64,000 nt of DNA, taken from assembly GCF_024918955.1 (NCBI RefSeq), contig NZ_CP103423.1, positions 558,001-622,000 on the forward strand, read 5' to 3'. The notes under the pieces were generated by a model. It worked only from the letters and a program-made list of their open reading frames with translations. It searched no databases and was not told the origin of the DNA. The translations under genes were made by a program, and so were the position numbers. Source of the stretch: Mesomycoplasma molare (GTDB lineage: Bacteria; Bacillota_I; Bacilli_A; Mycoplasmatales; Metamycoplasmataceae). Below are positions 1 through 12,210 of this stretch, piece after piece (the stretch's first letter is position 1; each line of letters starts with the position of its first letter).

Positions 1-606
1 ACTAACTTCTTGTATTGAATCATTAACAACTTTATATATACCTTTAGGCTCTATTTCTACTAATTTTACTCATATTTTTTTACCTTTAAAATCGCTTGGT
101 GTGCTAAAGTTCAATGTAACATCTACTGAACTAGCTTCTTTACCTTGAGTTAACTCAAATTTTGCAGAGGAAATTTGAGGTTTTGCTGTCGTAGTGAATC
201 AAGCAATATCATTTGTGGCTCCTGCAATTATTAATTCTTTAAACTCTCCTGATGTAGCATCGTTTTTAGCTTTTCTAAATACTTTAAAAACATATTTAGT
301 AGAATCTGTTAGATTATTTAGTGTTACAGTTGCTTTATCAGAGTGTCTTTGAATTAAGTCAAAATTTGCTGTTTTAAAATCATTGTCAGTTGCTTTTTTA
401 TATTCAAATTTATACTCATAATCTTCACTAGAAAATTTCTCTTCTTTAGCTTGAAAATTTAATATAACTGAAGAAGAATATAAATTAGTTGTCGAAAATA
501 CTATATCAGATTTTTCCTCAACTTTTGAACAAGATAAAACCATCAATCCACTAAGTGAAGCAACACTAGATACAATTAAAGGTTTTAAAAATTTATTTTT
601 TTTCAT
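1..606 (-). CDS. Surface lipoprotein with an Fn3-like module, 3' end outside the window
   Basis: Starts at 606 with a lysine-rich n-region (MKKNKFLKP), a hydrophobic stretch and the lipobox VLSC, placing the lipidated cysteine at residue 26. The frame stays open to the window edge when TGA is read as Trp (e.g. AWFTTTAKP just after residue 135). The mature part begins with a beta-rich segment of about 100 residues ending in a WFTTT linker, the same architecture as the repeats of the giant proteins at 30-53 kb. It should be anchored on the outer face of the membrane. A TATAAT -10 lies at 675-680 and a GGTTACC repeat array sits at the expected -35. The C-terminus is cut by the window. Function is unknown; adhesion or variable surface coat is an inference from the family type. 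Confidence 0.85.
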
Positions 607-674
607 ATTTTCCTTAAATTCTTTTTTATTGATAAAAATTAAAATAATTACTTTTATTTTGTTTTAATATTTAA

Positions 675-680
675 ATTATA
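675..680 (-). promoter_or_regulatory. -10 box of the lipoprotein gene
   Basis: A perfect TATAAT on the minus strand, about 70 nt upstream of the lipoprotein start at 606. With a 17-nt spacer the -35 hexamer falls at 698-703, inside the GGTTACC array. No TTGACA-like -35 is visible. Confidence 0.5.
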
Positions 681-693
681 TATTAAAAATCAT

Positions 694-744
694 TTTTGGT
701 TACCAAAATGGTTACCAAAATGGTTACCAAATTGGTAACCAAAA
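694..744. repeat. 12-bp-period GGTTACC array
   Basis: GGTTACC occurs at 698-704, 710-716 and 722-728, followed by GGTAACC at 734-740. The period is exactly 12 bp and the linkers are A/T. The ends (694-704 and 734-744) are inverted copies of each other. It lies between the end of pepF and the lipoprotein start. It could be an operator array over the lipoprotein -35, a length-variable promoter spacer, or a set of hairpins ending the pepF transcript. Confidence 0.8.
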
Positions 745-809
745 CAACAAACTAAATAAAAAAACAAAAAAATCTTTAATTATGGGTTATAAATTTAAAA
801 ATATCTATA

Positions 810-2639
810 TTATTTATTCTTATTATTCTTAAAAATTTTGTTTCCTAATTTTATATAATCGTTAACCATTTTTTTAAAAACAGATAAAGATTTTAAAAAA
901 ATATCTTCTTTTTCCAAATCAATCTCTGATTCTTTTAAAATATTAAGAGGTTTATCCTTTCCGCCCGCGGATAAAAATAATTCTATATATTTTTTTAGTT
1001 CTTTTTCTTTATTTTCTTTATATTTTGAGAAAAATATGCTTCCCACAATATAACCTATGGCATATTTATAAACATAAAAATCATAATAAAAATGAGGAAT
1101 AATGACTGAATAAATAGTGAGTTTTTTATTAGGTATTTTTTTAGCAAAATATTGTTTATATAAATCAGAATAAATCATTGATAAATCTTCAAAAGTAGAT
1201 ATATTTTCTTTACTATCTATTTTTTTGTAAAGCTCATATTCATAATTGGCCCAAAATGTTTGTTTGATAACTGTAGAGATGAAGTTATTAATATTTTCTC
1301 TTAACAATTGGAAACGAGTTATTTCATTTTTTGAATTAGATAATAAATAATCACTTATAATAAGTTCATTAAAAATAGAAGCTATTTCAGCTAAAATAAT
1401 TGGATAATCGCTTAAATTTTGAGGTTGATTTTTATTAGAAAAATAAGTATGTAGAGAATGTCCCATTTCATGAGCTAAAGTTAAAACTGAATCTAAAGTA
1501 TAATTTCAATTCATTGAAATAAATATTTTATCTAAACCAAAAGAGTTGCTTATAGAATATGCTCCAGATGCTTTATTTGAATAATTCATATAATCTATTC
1601 ATCTTTCTGAAAAAGCTTTTTCAGAAACCTTAATATATTCCTCGCCCATATCTTTCGTTGCTTTTAAAAACGTTTCTTGTCCCTTTTCAACTGAATAATA
1701 TTCTTTTTTAGAAAATAAATCTAAATCGCCATCATAAATTTCTTTTTTTTCATTAAATTTAAATTTAAAAAATATTTTATCTGCTTTTTCAAACTTTTGT
1801 ATTATTTTATTCATCTTTTTAACATTTAAAAATAGGTTTTTAATTACTTTTTCACCCACATAGTCTTCACTAAGTAAAAAATTTACTGAGGACTTAAAAT
1901 TTCTTTTAAGGGCAAATACAGAAATTTTTGTAAAATGTTGAATTAATAGTTTTGAATATGTATTTTTATTTTTATAATATGCATCCAAATAACTATTGTA
2001 GGCTGTTTGTCTAATTTTTCTATCCTTGTTTTTTAATAAAAGTGAATAATTACCTTGAGTTATTTTAATTTTTTTACCTTTAGAGCTTGTAGCATAACCT
2101 AAATCTGTTTCAATATCACTTAAAATCTGAAATATTTCCCCAAAATCACTTTGTGATCTACTAATTTCCATTAAAAAAGTTTCAATTTCATCAGAAAACT
2201 TATACTTTTTAAAATCAATTACTTGTTCAAATTCAAGTTTGTAATCTTTTAATCTAGGATCTTCTTTTCAAATTTTTATTTTTTCAATATTTTGAAAAAT
2301 TCTATTTATTTCAGAACCATTTTTCTTATCAAATTCATCAAAATCATTTTCAAATTTTGTTTTAATTTGATTTATTTTTTCATCTACAGAATTTATAGTT
2401 AATTTATTAGACAAGTAATTTATTATTTTATTATATTTTATTTCATTTTTATTTTCTAATTTTTTAAAATAAAGAAAAGATTCAACACTTTCGTATTTTG
2501 AATCTTTATAATCTAATTCTTTATTTTTTATTTTTCAATATTCTTTAATAATATCTTCGATTTTTTTATTTTCTAAAAGAGATTCTAAATCAAATGTATA
2601 TTTTTTAGGAACATCTTCAATTTTTTTATAAAATTTCAT
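810..2639 (-). CDS. pepF: Oligoendopeptidase F
   Basis: Zinc metallopeptidase of family M3, about 609 aa, the usual PepF length. It hydrolyses short peptides in the cytoplasm, supplying amino acids to an organism that cannot make them. The zinc site LAHEMGHSLHTYF is at residues 389-401, with H390, E391 and H394 forming HEXXH. The N-terminal helical region ([11 protein letters not shown] start) precedes the catalytic domain as in the family. Several TGA codons must be Trp (e.g. near 1470-1600). The start at 2639 lies 14 nt inside the end of ptsI (stop 2626-2628), so the two genes are translationally coupled on one transcript. Confidence 0.93.
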
Positions 2640-4356
2640 TTTCTTTTTTAAATTGATCTAATAATTGTTTTACTTCAAACTCGTTGTCACATTTTAACGC
2701 TTGATGAACTAACTTGTGAGCTTTTGAGTATTCTATTTCTGAAATTAATTTTTTAGCTTCTAAAATGCTTGTAGATGACATTGAAAATTCATCTAACCCC
2801 ATTCCTAATAATAAAGGAATTGCATTTAAATCTCCAGCCATTTCTCCACACATACCCGCTCATTTACCTGCTTTATGTGCTCCATCAATAGTCATTTTAA
2901 TTAGTTTAAGAATTGAAGGATTTAAAGGTTGATATAAATATGAAACTTTTTCATTCATTCTATCGGAAGCCATTGTGTATTGCATTAAGTCATTTGTACC
3001 AATTGATACAAAATCTGCATATTTACAAAATTGTTCAGTTAAAACTGCAGCAGAAGGAACTTCAACCATCATACCCACTTCTATATTTTCTGAGACTTCA
3101 TATCCTTCTGATTTTACTTGTTCATAAACTTCATTATAGATTTTTTTAGCTTCTTTAAATTCATCAACTGTAGCAATCATAGGAAACATAATAGCTAAAT
3201 TCCCGTAAGCAGAAGCACGAATTAATGCTCTTAGTTGTGTTACAAATGTGTCTTTTCTATCTAATGATAATCTAATTGCTCTATAACCTAAAAACGGATT
3301 CATTTCCTCAGGGAATTTAAAATATTTTAAAGTTTTGTCTCCTCCTATATCTAAAGTTCTAACTACAACTTGTTTACCATTCATTTTTTCTAAAACAGCT
3401 TTATATGAATTAAATTGTTCATCTTCTGTTGGTCAATTTTCTGCATCCATATACAAGAATTCACTTCTAAATAAACCAACTGCATCAGCATTAAATTTTA
3501 AAGCTCCTTCTGAATCTTGGACTGAGCCTATATTTGAAGCTATTTTTACTTTTTTATTATCTTTTGATTTTGATTCTTTATTTAAAAAGGTTTCTAATTC
3601 TTTTTTGTAATTTAAATAATTTTCATATTCATTTTTAAAAGTTGATATTTCTTCTTCTGTTGGTTTAATAATTGCTATTCCGGTTTCACCATTCATAGCA
3701 ACAATGTCATTATTTTCAACCAACTCAGTAATATTACCTAACCCTAAAATTGCGGGTATTTCTAAACTTCTGGCCATGATAGCTGAATAGGAAGTTCTAC
3801 CTCCGATATTTGTTAAAAATCCTTTAACAAACTTTTTGTTTAATTGCGCTGTATCAGAAGGTGTTAAATCTTCTGCGACAATTATGGTTTCTTCATTAAT
3901 TTCTGAAAGATCGACACTTTCTATATTTAATAGGGCTTTAATAATTCTTGATGCTACGTCTTTTATATCGGCAGCCCTTTCCTTAAAATAAGGATCATCA
4001 AAAGCTAGAAATTCTTCTATTTTTTGCTTCATAACTACATCCGTTGAATAAACTGCATTAAAATTATCTGTAGTTATCATAGCTTCAATTGGTTCAATTA
4101 TTGAAGGATCAGAAATAAATAATAAATGTGCGTCAAATACACTCGCTTCTTCTTCTGAAAGTGTTAATAAAGCTTTTTCTTTTATTTTTTCAACTTGTTC
4201 TGTTGCTTTTTTGAGTGCTGATCTAAATGTTTCTAATTCTTGTTCAACATTAACTATTTTATTAGAATTTATTTCTATTTTAGTTTCTTCGATTTTAAAA
4301 ACTTTAGCTATTGAAACTCCGTTAGATGCTCCTATTCCTTTGATTTTTTGTGACAT
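2626..4356 (-). CDS. ptsI: PTS enzyme I with the active-site His replaced by Tyr
   Basis: Phosphoenolpyruvate-protein phosphotransferase, 576 aa, matching the usual ~575. It should take phosphate from PEP and pass it to HPr for sugar uptake. The N-terminal HPr-binding part, the PEP-binding barrel ([24 protein letters not shown]-like motif, [16 protein letters not shown]) and the GMCGEMAGD cysteine motif are all present. The phospho-histidine signature, normally GGRTSH, reads [12 protein letters not shown]. Residue 190 (codon 3787-3789, TAT on the minus strand) is Tyr where the phosphorylated His belongs. One C-to-T change would explain it. RBS is TAAGGAGA just before the start. The gene leads the ptsI-pepF pair. 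Confidence 0.95.
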
Positions 4357-4449
4357 AAATAATCTCCTTAAAATTCTTATTATTAAAATTATATTATTTT
4401 TTATTTTTTTCTTATTATTTTTTGGTAAAAAAAATAAGAAATAGACTTC

Positions 4450-7125
4450 TTATTTTTTACGAATTAAAATTTGAATTGATTTAACTATTTCTATCGATAG
4501 TATAGGTATTAATCCAAAAATAAAAGGAATAAAAGGAATTCAATTATTAAATTTTTCTACATAAAAATTCATGTTAAATATTTTAGAAAACTCAGGAATA
4601 TAAGCAACGGGTAATAAAATAATAAAACTTACTATAAAAGCAAAAAATACAAATTTTATATCTTTAATTTTTTGTTCTATTAGCAATTCATTACTTCTTA
4701 AAACAATTGAGTTTAAAGATAAAATAATTCCCATAGTTATAAAGCATGAAAGTGATGCTAAATGTAGAGTATTATTATTTAATTGTAATGTATCTCTTAC
4801 TCCTAAAAAACTAAATGACCCATAAGAGCTTGCTGCTCCTAAATAAAATGAAAACAATGATAAAGTTGTTGTTAGTAATGATAATATTAATATTTTTATC
4901 ATCATACCTTTATCTAATATTGAAGCATTTTTTTCTAATGGTTTATTTTTCATTAAATCTTGCTTGGTTCTATTTAGCCCTAAAGCTATTCCTGGAAAAG
5001 TCTCAGAAATTATGTTTATTCACAAAATTTGTAAAGAAGATAATGGATTGATACCAAATATTAGCATTCCAATAAAAGTAGTTAATAAAGCACTTAGATT
5101 TGTTGTAAATAAGAAAATCATAAGCCTTTTTATATTATAAAGAATTTTTCTACCTTCTTTTACGGCACTAACAATGGTAGAAAAATTATCATCTGTTAGA
5201 ACCATATCAGCAGCTTGTTTAGAAACGTCAGTACCTGTAATGCCCATAGCGCAACCTATATCAGCTGCTTTTAAAGCTGGAGCGTCGTTTACTCCATCTC
5301 CAGTCATCGAAACAACTTTGTTATGTTTTTGTCAAGACTTAACAATTCTTATTTTATCTTCAGGGCTAACTCTTGCAAAAACTGCTACTTTTTCTATTAT
5401 TTTATCTAATTCTTCATCTGACATAATTTTAAGTTCTCTTCCACTTAAAACCATATCATTCTCATTTTCTACAATTTTTAATTCTTTAGCTATAGCATAA
5501 GCTGTATTTTCATAATCACCGGTTATCATTACGGTTTTAATACCTGCTTTCTTAGCTATTTCTATTGAAGTTTTTACTTCTTCTCTTGGCGGATCTATCA
5601 TCCCTATTAAACCAATTAAAGTTAGATTATTTTCTATATTTTCTGAATTTAAATTTTCAGGAATATTATCTCATTCTTTAATAGCTAAAGCTAATACTCT
5701 TAAAGCTTTACTAGAAAATTTTAGATTATAATTTTCAAAATCTTGATTGTAGTTTCTTGAAATTCTAAAAATAGAATCTGGTGCCCCCTTGGTTATAGAA
5801 AAAATCCGATTGTTGTATTTAATAAAAACAGTCATCATTTTTCGTTCTGAATCAAAAGGAATTTCGTTAATTCTTTCAAATTCATTAGATAACTTTAATT
5901 TAAAAATGTTTTTATTTAGTGCATATTGAATAATTGCTGTTTCAGTAGGATCACCAATTAATTCTATTTCATCTTTTTCATTTTTAAAATATGTTGCATC
6001 TGTACATAAAACAAAATTTTCTATAAATTCTTGCTCTGTAAATAAAGGATCTATATATGTTTCAACTACTTTCATTTTGTTTTGTGTTAAAGTACCAGTT
6101 TTATCACTGCAAATAATAGATACATTACCTAATGTTTCTGCTGCTGGTAACTTTTTAACTAAAGCATTTTTACTTGATAAACGCTTAACTCCTATAGATA
6201 ATATTACAGTAACTATAGGAACTAAACCTTCAGGAATAGTTCCTATTGCTAAAGTTATAGCAATTATTATTCCTTGTGCAAAACGATTTCAATTACCTGA
6301 TGCAACTACAAATATATAAACTAAAAAAGTAACCACACATAAAAAAGCAGAGAAAATTCCGATTTTTTTGCTTAAAGAGGATAACTTACTTTGTAAAGGA
6401 GTTAATTTTTCTCCTTCATTATTTAATAATTCCGCAATATTTCCTAATTTCGTATTATTACCTGTTTTAGTTACTAGAAATTTAGCTCTTCCGTTTATTA
6501 CATTAGTTCCGGCAAATACATTAGTTTCTTCATTATCTTCTCAATTAAATGTTTCGTTAGTGATATTCTTTTTAAAAACACTTAGTGATTCACCTGTTAA
6601 AATAGATTCTTCTACTTCTAGTTGTGCTGAATTTATTAAAATTCCATCTGCTCCAATTGTATTTCCTGCTTCTATTAAAACAATGTCTCCTACAACTATT
6701 TCTTCTGTTAAAATAATTATTTCTTGTCCGTTTCTTAACACTCTAGAAGTTGGTGAACTTAAAGAACGTAGTGATTCTATGGATTTTTCTGCTTTATTTT
6801 CCTGAATTAAACCAAATATAGCATTTAAAATTACTATAAACAAAATAACAAAAGGTTCCATAAAACTTGTAATAATTTCTATTTTAGTATGTTCATTTCC
6901 GTGCACTATAAATTCATAAATAGCTATACCTAAAGATAGACCGGAAGCTACTAATAATAAAATTATCATTGGCTCAATAAATTGTTTTAAAAATTTTATG
7001 AATAAAGGAGTTTTTTTCTTTTCTCTTAATTTATTTTCTCCATATTCTTTTCTATTTTCTAAAACTTCTTCATTATTTAAACCTTTATTAAAATCAACGG
7101 TTAAAAAATTGCTATTTTTTTCCAT
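4450..7125 (-). CDS. Ca2+-type P-ATPase (P2-type cation pump)
   Basis: About 891 aa, continuous with TGA as Trp. Order: N-terminal cation_ATPase region with the first two membrane helices (residues ~40-110), actuator domain with LTGES, a helix with the IPEGL motif typical of P2A Ca2+ pumps, phosphorylation motif CSDKTGTLT with Asp at residue 341, the nucleotide-binding region, [13 protein letters not shown] hinge, then C-terminal membrane helices. It exports Ca2+ (or a related cation) across the single membrane. PEGL favours Ca2+ over Na+/K+ but does not prove it. The start at 7125 overlaps the pyrG stop (7112-7114) by 14 nt, so it is co-transcribed with pyrG. Confidence 0.93.
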
Positions 7126-8728
7126 TTTTTCTTTCTGCAGCTTTTTCTACAAAAGCATTAAATAATTTATGAGGACTTAAAGGTCTAGCTGTAAATTCTG
7201 GATGATATTGAACTCCGATATAAAAAGATTTGCTTTTATCTTCACAAGATTCAACCAATTTTAACTCTGGATGGTAACCTGAAAAACTAAAGTTTTCATC
7301 TTCTAATAATTCAATAAAATTGTGTTGAATTTCATAACGATGTCTATGTCTTTCATAAACTTCTGTACTTTTATAATATTTAGCAATGTGTGAATCTTTT
7401 TTAAAAACTGAAGGAGATTCTCCTAATCTTAATGTTCCACCCATTTTATCTTTTTCATTTTTACCTTTGATATAATCCAATACATAAACTTCGTCTTTAT
7501 CTCCTGAAGCAAATTCTTTAGAAGTAGCTTTTTTAAACCCTTTTAATCTAGCTTGAGCTACTGACATGGCTTGCATTCCAAGACAAATTCCAAAAGTTGG
7601 TATATCTTTTTCTCTTGTATAAATAGCTCCTAAAACCTTTCCTTCAAAACCTCTTACTCCGAATCCTGGTAAAATTATCACACCATCCGCATCATCTAAA
7701 TTAGTACTAATATTTTCTTCGTTTAATAAATTAGAATCAATATATTCAATTTTTATATCATAACCCAAATCAATTCCAGAAATTTTTAATGCTTCATTAA
7801 TGGATTTATAAGCATCAGAAAAACTTGTGTATTTACCTAACATTTTAATTAATAAAGTATCTTTTTTTTCTTTATTAACTTTATTAGCGAACATTGTTCA
7901 TTTTCTTAAATTAGGTTTAACATCATTAATTCCAAAATAGTTCAAAATTATATTTGCTGCACCTTTTTTTTCTAAATATAAAGGCATTTCATAAACATTA
8001 GCTAAATCTGGAGCGGATATAACGCTTTTTTCACTTAAAAATGTAGCTTTTGCTACTTTAGTTAAAACAGCATTTTCAACTTTATCATTAGACCTTAAAA
8101 GAATCATATTTGGTTTTATACCCATTCCTCTTAATTTATTTACAGAATCTTGTGTTGGTTTTGTCTTAAAATCACCTGATGTTTCTAAAAAAGGAACATA
8201 TGTCACATGGATAAAAAATGTATTTAATCCATTTTTTTCTCCACTCATCTGCGCAATTGCGTAAATAAAAGGATTGGACTCTATATCTCCTACTGTTCCA
8301 CCAATTTCTACTATAATAAAATCACTATTATATTTTTTTTCAATATTTTTAATTATTAAAATTATTTCATCCGTTACATGCGGAATGTATTGAACAGTTT
8401 TACCTTTATATTCACCTAGTCTTTCTTTTTCTAATATATTTCAAAAGATCTTACCACTTGTATAGTTTGAATCTCTTGAAAAATTTTCATTAATAAATCT
8501 TTCGTAGTGACCTAGATCTAAATCGGTTTCTCCTCCATCTTGCGTTACATATACTTCACCATGTTCATATGGCGACATAGTTCCAGGATCTACATTTAAA
8601 TAAGGATCTAATTTTAAAACAAATACACTAAATCCTCTAGATTTTAATAAATTACCAATAGAGGCAGCGGCAACTCCCTTACCTAGCCCTGAAATTACCC
8701 CACCAGTAACAAAAATAAATTTTGACAT
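7112..8728 (-). CDS. pyrG: CTP synthase
   Basis: 538 aa, standard length. It makes CTP from UTP using glutamine-derived ammonia. The N-terminal synthetase domain starts [20 protein letters not shown], followed by [19 protein letters not shown]. The C-terminal class I glutamine amidotransferase has GICLGMQ with the nucleophile Cys at residue 382 and the HPEF motif near the end (YHPEFTARP). TGA codons inside are Trp. RBS AGGGAAAG-like sequence precedes the start at 8728. First gene of the pyrG-ATPase pair. Confidence 0.96.
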
Positions 8729-8924
8729 CTTTCCCTTTCTGAAATTAAAATAAATTTTTAAAACTTAAATTTTAATTAATATATTTAATTATACAAAAAT
8801 TTATTTTTTTATTAGATGTAAATTATTAAATATTTACTTTTTATTATTTTTAAAAAGAGATGAATATAAAAAGTTGTTTTAAATTTAATTTACATTTTGC
8901 TTTTTTTAAAAATTAAAAAAGTTT

Positions 8925-8930
8925 TATAAT
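8925..8930 (+). promoter_or_regulatory. -10 box giving a leaderless transcript
   Basis: Perfect TATAAT ending 6 nt before the ATG at 8937. The expected transcription start is at or beside the ATG, and there is no Shine-Dalgarno sequence between them. The predicted mRNA is leaderless. Confidence 0.55.
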
Positions 8931-8936
8931 TTTAAT

Positions 8937-11900
8937 ATGAAAAATAAAAGTAAAAAAATAATATTTACATCCATTGCAATAGGGTCTTTAGCAGTTGCGA
9001 CTTTAGGAGGATCATTAGCATTTTTATTAAACAAAGAAAGAAAAGATTCTGTTTATGAAAAACATTTTTCTTTTAGAACAGAAGAGAAAAAAATAATTAT
9101 TTCTATTCCTCAAAGTTTTAAACAAAAAATAAATAATATCAAGATAACTATTAAAAATGAACAAAATAATAATTTAGAAATAAGTTTAGAAAAATTTGTT
9201 TTAAATAACAAAAATGAGATTGAAATTGATACAGAAAATAAAATACAAAAAAATTCAATCTTTTATCTTTCTAATGTAATTGTTAATAATGAAACTATAA
9301 ATTTATCACAATATACTGAAGAGGAAATAAAATTAATCTTTACATTGAAAAATAATGATAATGATGATAAAAATCAAGATTCTAATGAGTCAAAACCGAT
9401 CGATAATTCACAAGAAAATAGTGATACTAACAATAAAAGAAATGAAAAAAATCCAAATAATACTGAAAATGATGCAAAAGATAATTTTCATAATGATTCT
9501 TCTTTAGAAGAAGAACCCGAAAACAAGGTGGAAGATTCTAATCCAAGAGATGAATTTGTTGTTGAATCAATCGAAATATTAGAAAAAACAGATCAAGGCG
9601 CAAAAGTAAAATTTATTTTTTCTAAACATATTCTAAAAAATTCTTTAATTAAAGATTTTCAATTAGAAATTGAAGGAACTAAAAGCCAAAAATTGTTTTT
9701 TAGCTCAGAAACATATACAGAAAATGACAACTTTTTAATTTTTAATATTAATAATTTAGATTTTAGTGAAAACTATCCTATTAAAAAACTAATTTTAAAT
9801 AATGTAGAAATTAATTTTAAAAATGCCCAGAAGTTAGGAAACTTATGAGAAGAAAGTAGAGAAAATGCAGAACCTTTCTTATTTTCTACATTACAGTACA
9901 ATACACCAATAACATACGAAAGTATTACTACATCTATTGAAAATGATCAAATTTCTTTATCTTTCAACAACATAAAAGGATTGTTTATCTTTAATGATGA
10001 ACAATATTTAGCAAAAATAAAAGTAAAAGTATTAAGTGATGAAAATGAAACTGAATTAGAATTATTTCCAATGGTAACTAAGCAAAAAAATTCAGAATTA
10101 AAAAATATAAATTTAACTATTATGCCTAAAGATTCTTTTGATTATGATGATTATTATTCAGAAATACCTGATAATTCAACGTTTGAAATTTTAGAATTCA
10201 AAATTGATAAAGATGGTAAAGCAAATATAATAGAACCAAGAATTAGCATCGTACCAGCTGATGGTGTTAATAAAACATTTAATTCTCAAACTAATTATGA
10301 TAAATATTCAAATACTTCTTTTATATATGATGAAAACTTGAAACATCTTACAATTTCTACAAATATTATTAAAAATTCTTCAACAGAATTAAATAATGTT
10401 CAATTTGAATTAAGGTCTGATTTTGGAGGATATTGAAAAATCCCAGCACTTTATGTAGATTCTAAGTGAAAGGCAGAAATTAATAATATTGATATTTCTG
10501 GAAAAATAGAACTTCTAAGAGTTTTAAGTAATGAAACAGAAATAAGAATAGATTCATCTAATAAAGGAATAACTAGTTTTACAAAAATAAAAAATACAGA
10601 AATTCCCGAGATAAACAATATAACAATAGAAAAAGATTCAAATAATCCTATTTTTAGTAGTATAAAAGTTGAATTTACTGATAGTGATTTAGAACTAGAA
10701 AAATTTAATTTTATAGAACCTATACTTACATTAGTAAAAGAGTCTGAAAAAAATAATATTGATGCTAAAGTCATAAAAGCTAAATTTACAAATAAGAACA
10801 ATAATAACTATGTTTTCAGTACTTATTTAGAACATAATGTAAACTATATAATAAAAGATTTTTCTTTTTCAAATACACATTTTAACTATAAAAATGTAAT
10901 TAACAAAAGTTTAACTTCCCATAGTTTAAACCAAGAAAATCTCGACAATTTATTGAATAATATTTCCACCTTAGAACTACAAAATAGATTTTGAGCTTCT
11001 GGAGCATTAAAACACTTAAAAACAACTTCTGATTTTATTTTAAATACCAATTTATCAAAAATTACAGGTTTTAACGAAACTGTTGAAGTGGTTGTAGATG
11101 AAAGTAGAGATAACTTAAATTTAAATGAACAATTAGGAATTTTAGAACTAAGAATTAAACTAAGATCTGAAAATTATTCTACTAACTTTAAAAAAATTTC
11201 AATTTCTAATCTTTTTACAGCTAATTTCTTTAAAAATTTCAATCATGCACCAGATTTTTATGATAATTTTATAAAAATATCCAATAATGGTTATCTAAAA
11301 AGTACATCAGAATTTGATGAAACATTTACAGAATTAGAAACTAATGATCTAACTTATTCTTTTGGTAACCCTATTACATGAGTAGAAATTAAAAATCAAA
11401 AACTAAAAGACTTTGTAGAAATTTCTGAACAATTAGCTGATTATGATAGTTCAAAATTAAGAATTTATTTAGTTAAATTTAGAGATGTTAAAAATCTTTA
11501 TGAGCCACATCAAACCTCTAGTTTTGCTTCTCAAGGTGTTTTAAATTATAAAATCGCATATTGATTTGATAATTTAGAACAACCACACCCAGAATCTAAA
11601 TATAGATATTCTTCAGGATCGCTTATTTTAGGCGGATTTGCGATTAAAAATAAGACACAAAATCTTTACCAAAACTTTAAAGAAATGTTATCTGATTTTT
11701 CTTTTAATAGATGGGAAAGCTTTAATTCTCAGTTTGGTCTAAAAACAAATAATAATAATTTGGATAATATTATAAATGATATAAATTCTATAACCAATAA
11801 AAGAGAAAAATGAAATAAACTTCTAGAAATTTCCAATTTAGAAAAATTAATAAACCAAATTAACGTTTTGGTTTCTAATTCTTTTAATCCTTCTATAAGA

Positions 11901-12068
11901 AAAGAAAATTACGCCATTGAAATAGAAAATTTAGAAAAAGTTTCTATAGGTTTAAATAATTTTATTAAAGTCAAAATAACATTAAGAAATTTATCACTAA
12001 ACACTAAATTCTCTAAATATAATAAAAATAATGTAATAAACTTTCCACTAGAATTTATAATTCATTAA
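8937..12068 (+). CDS. Large membrane-anchored surface protein
   Basis: 1043 aa with TGA read as Trp; the open segments (8937-9848, 9981-10436, 11088-11381, 11868-12068) are all in one frame. The N-terminus MKNKSKKIIFTSIAIGSLAV followed by more hydrophobic residues is an uncleaved anchor or signal peptide with no lipobox cysteine. Residues ~140-200 are a low-complexity Asn/Asp/Ser/Glu-rich spacer. The rest is beta-rich, with IEI/LE strands spaced like surface modules. I recognise no family. The layout (basic N-end, one TM, polar linker, extracellular body) matches other exported mycoplasma proteins in the window. It stands alone on the plus strand between two minus-strand blocks and ends at a strong terminator. 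Confidence 0.85.
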
Positions 12069-12076
12069 TATTAACA

Positions 12077-12120
12077 AAAACAAGCAACTAATATAAAATT
12101 ATTAATAAGTTGCTTGTTTT
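12077..12120 (+). terminator. Rho-independent terminator after the 8937 gene
   Basis: Perfect 13-bp arms AAAACAAGCAACT (12077-12089) and AGTTGCTTGTTTT (12108-12120) around an A/T loop, 8 nt after the stop. The hairpin can act in both directions. The rest of the gap to 12210 is featureless A/T DNA. Confidence 0.85.
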
Positions 12121-12210
12121 TCATTAATTTTTACAATTTTATTATTATGATTTGCATTTCGTTTAAATTTTTTGATTTAACAAATTTCATTATTTTAAAA
12201 TTGTTCTTAT

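Noticed and set aside
698-740. GGTTACC repeats as a CRISPR array
   Set aside because: Units are 7 bp with 5-bp linkers; no spacers of 25-40 bp and no cas genes.
6368-6805. Plus-strand ORF inside the P-ATPase gene, and similar long antisense ORFs (e.g. 3335-3610, 41175-41753, 48291-48836)
   Set aside because: Shadow frames of strongly conserved minus-strand genes, with no RBS or recognisable protein.
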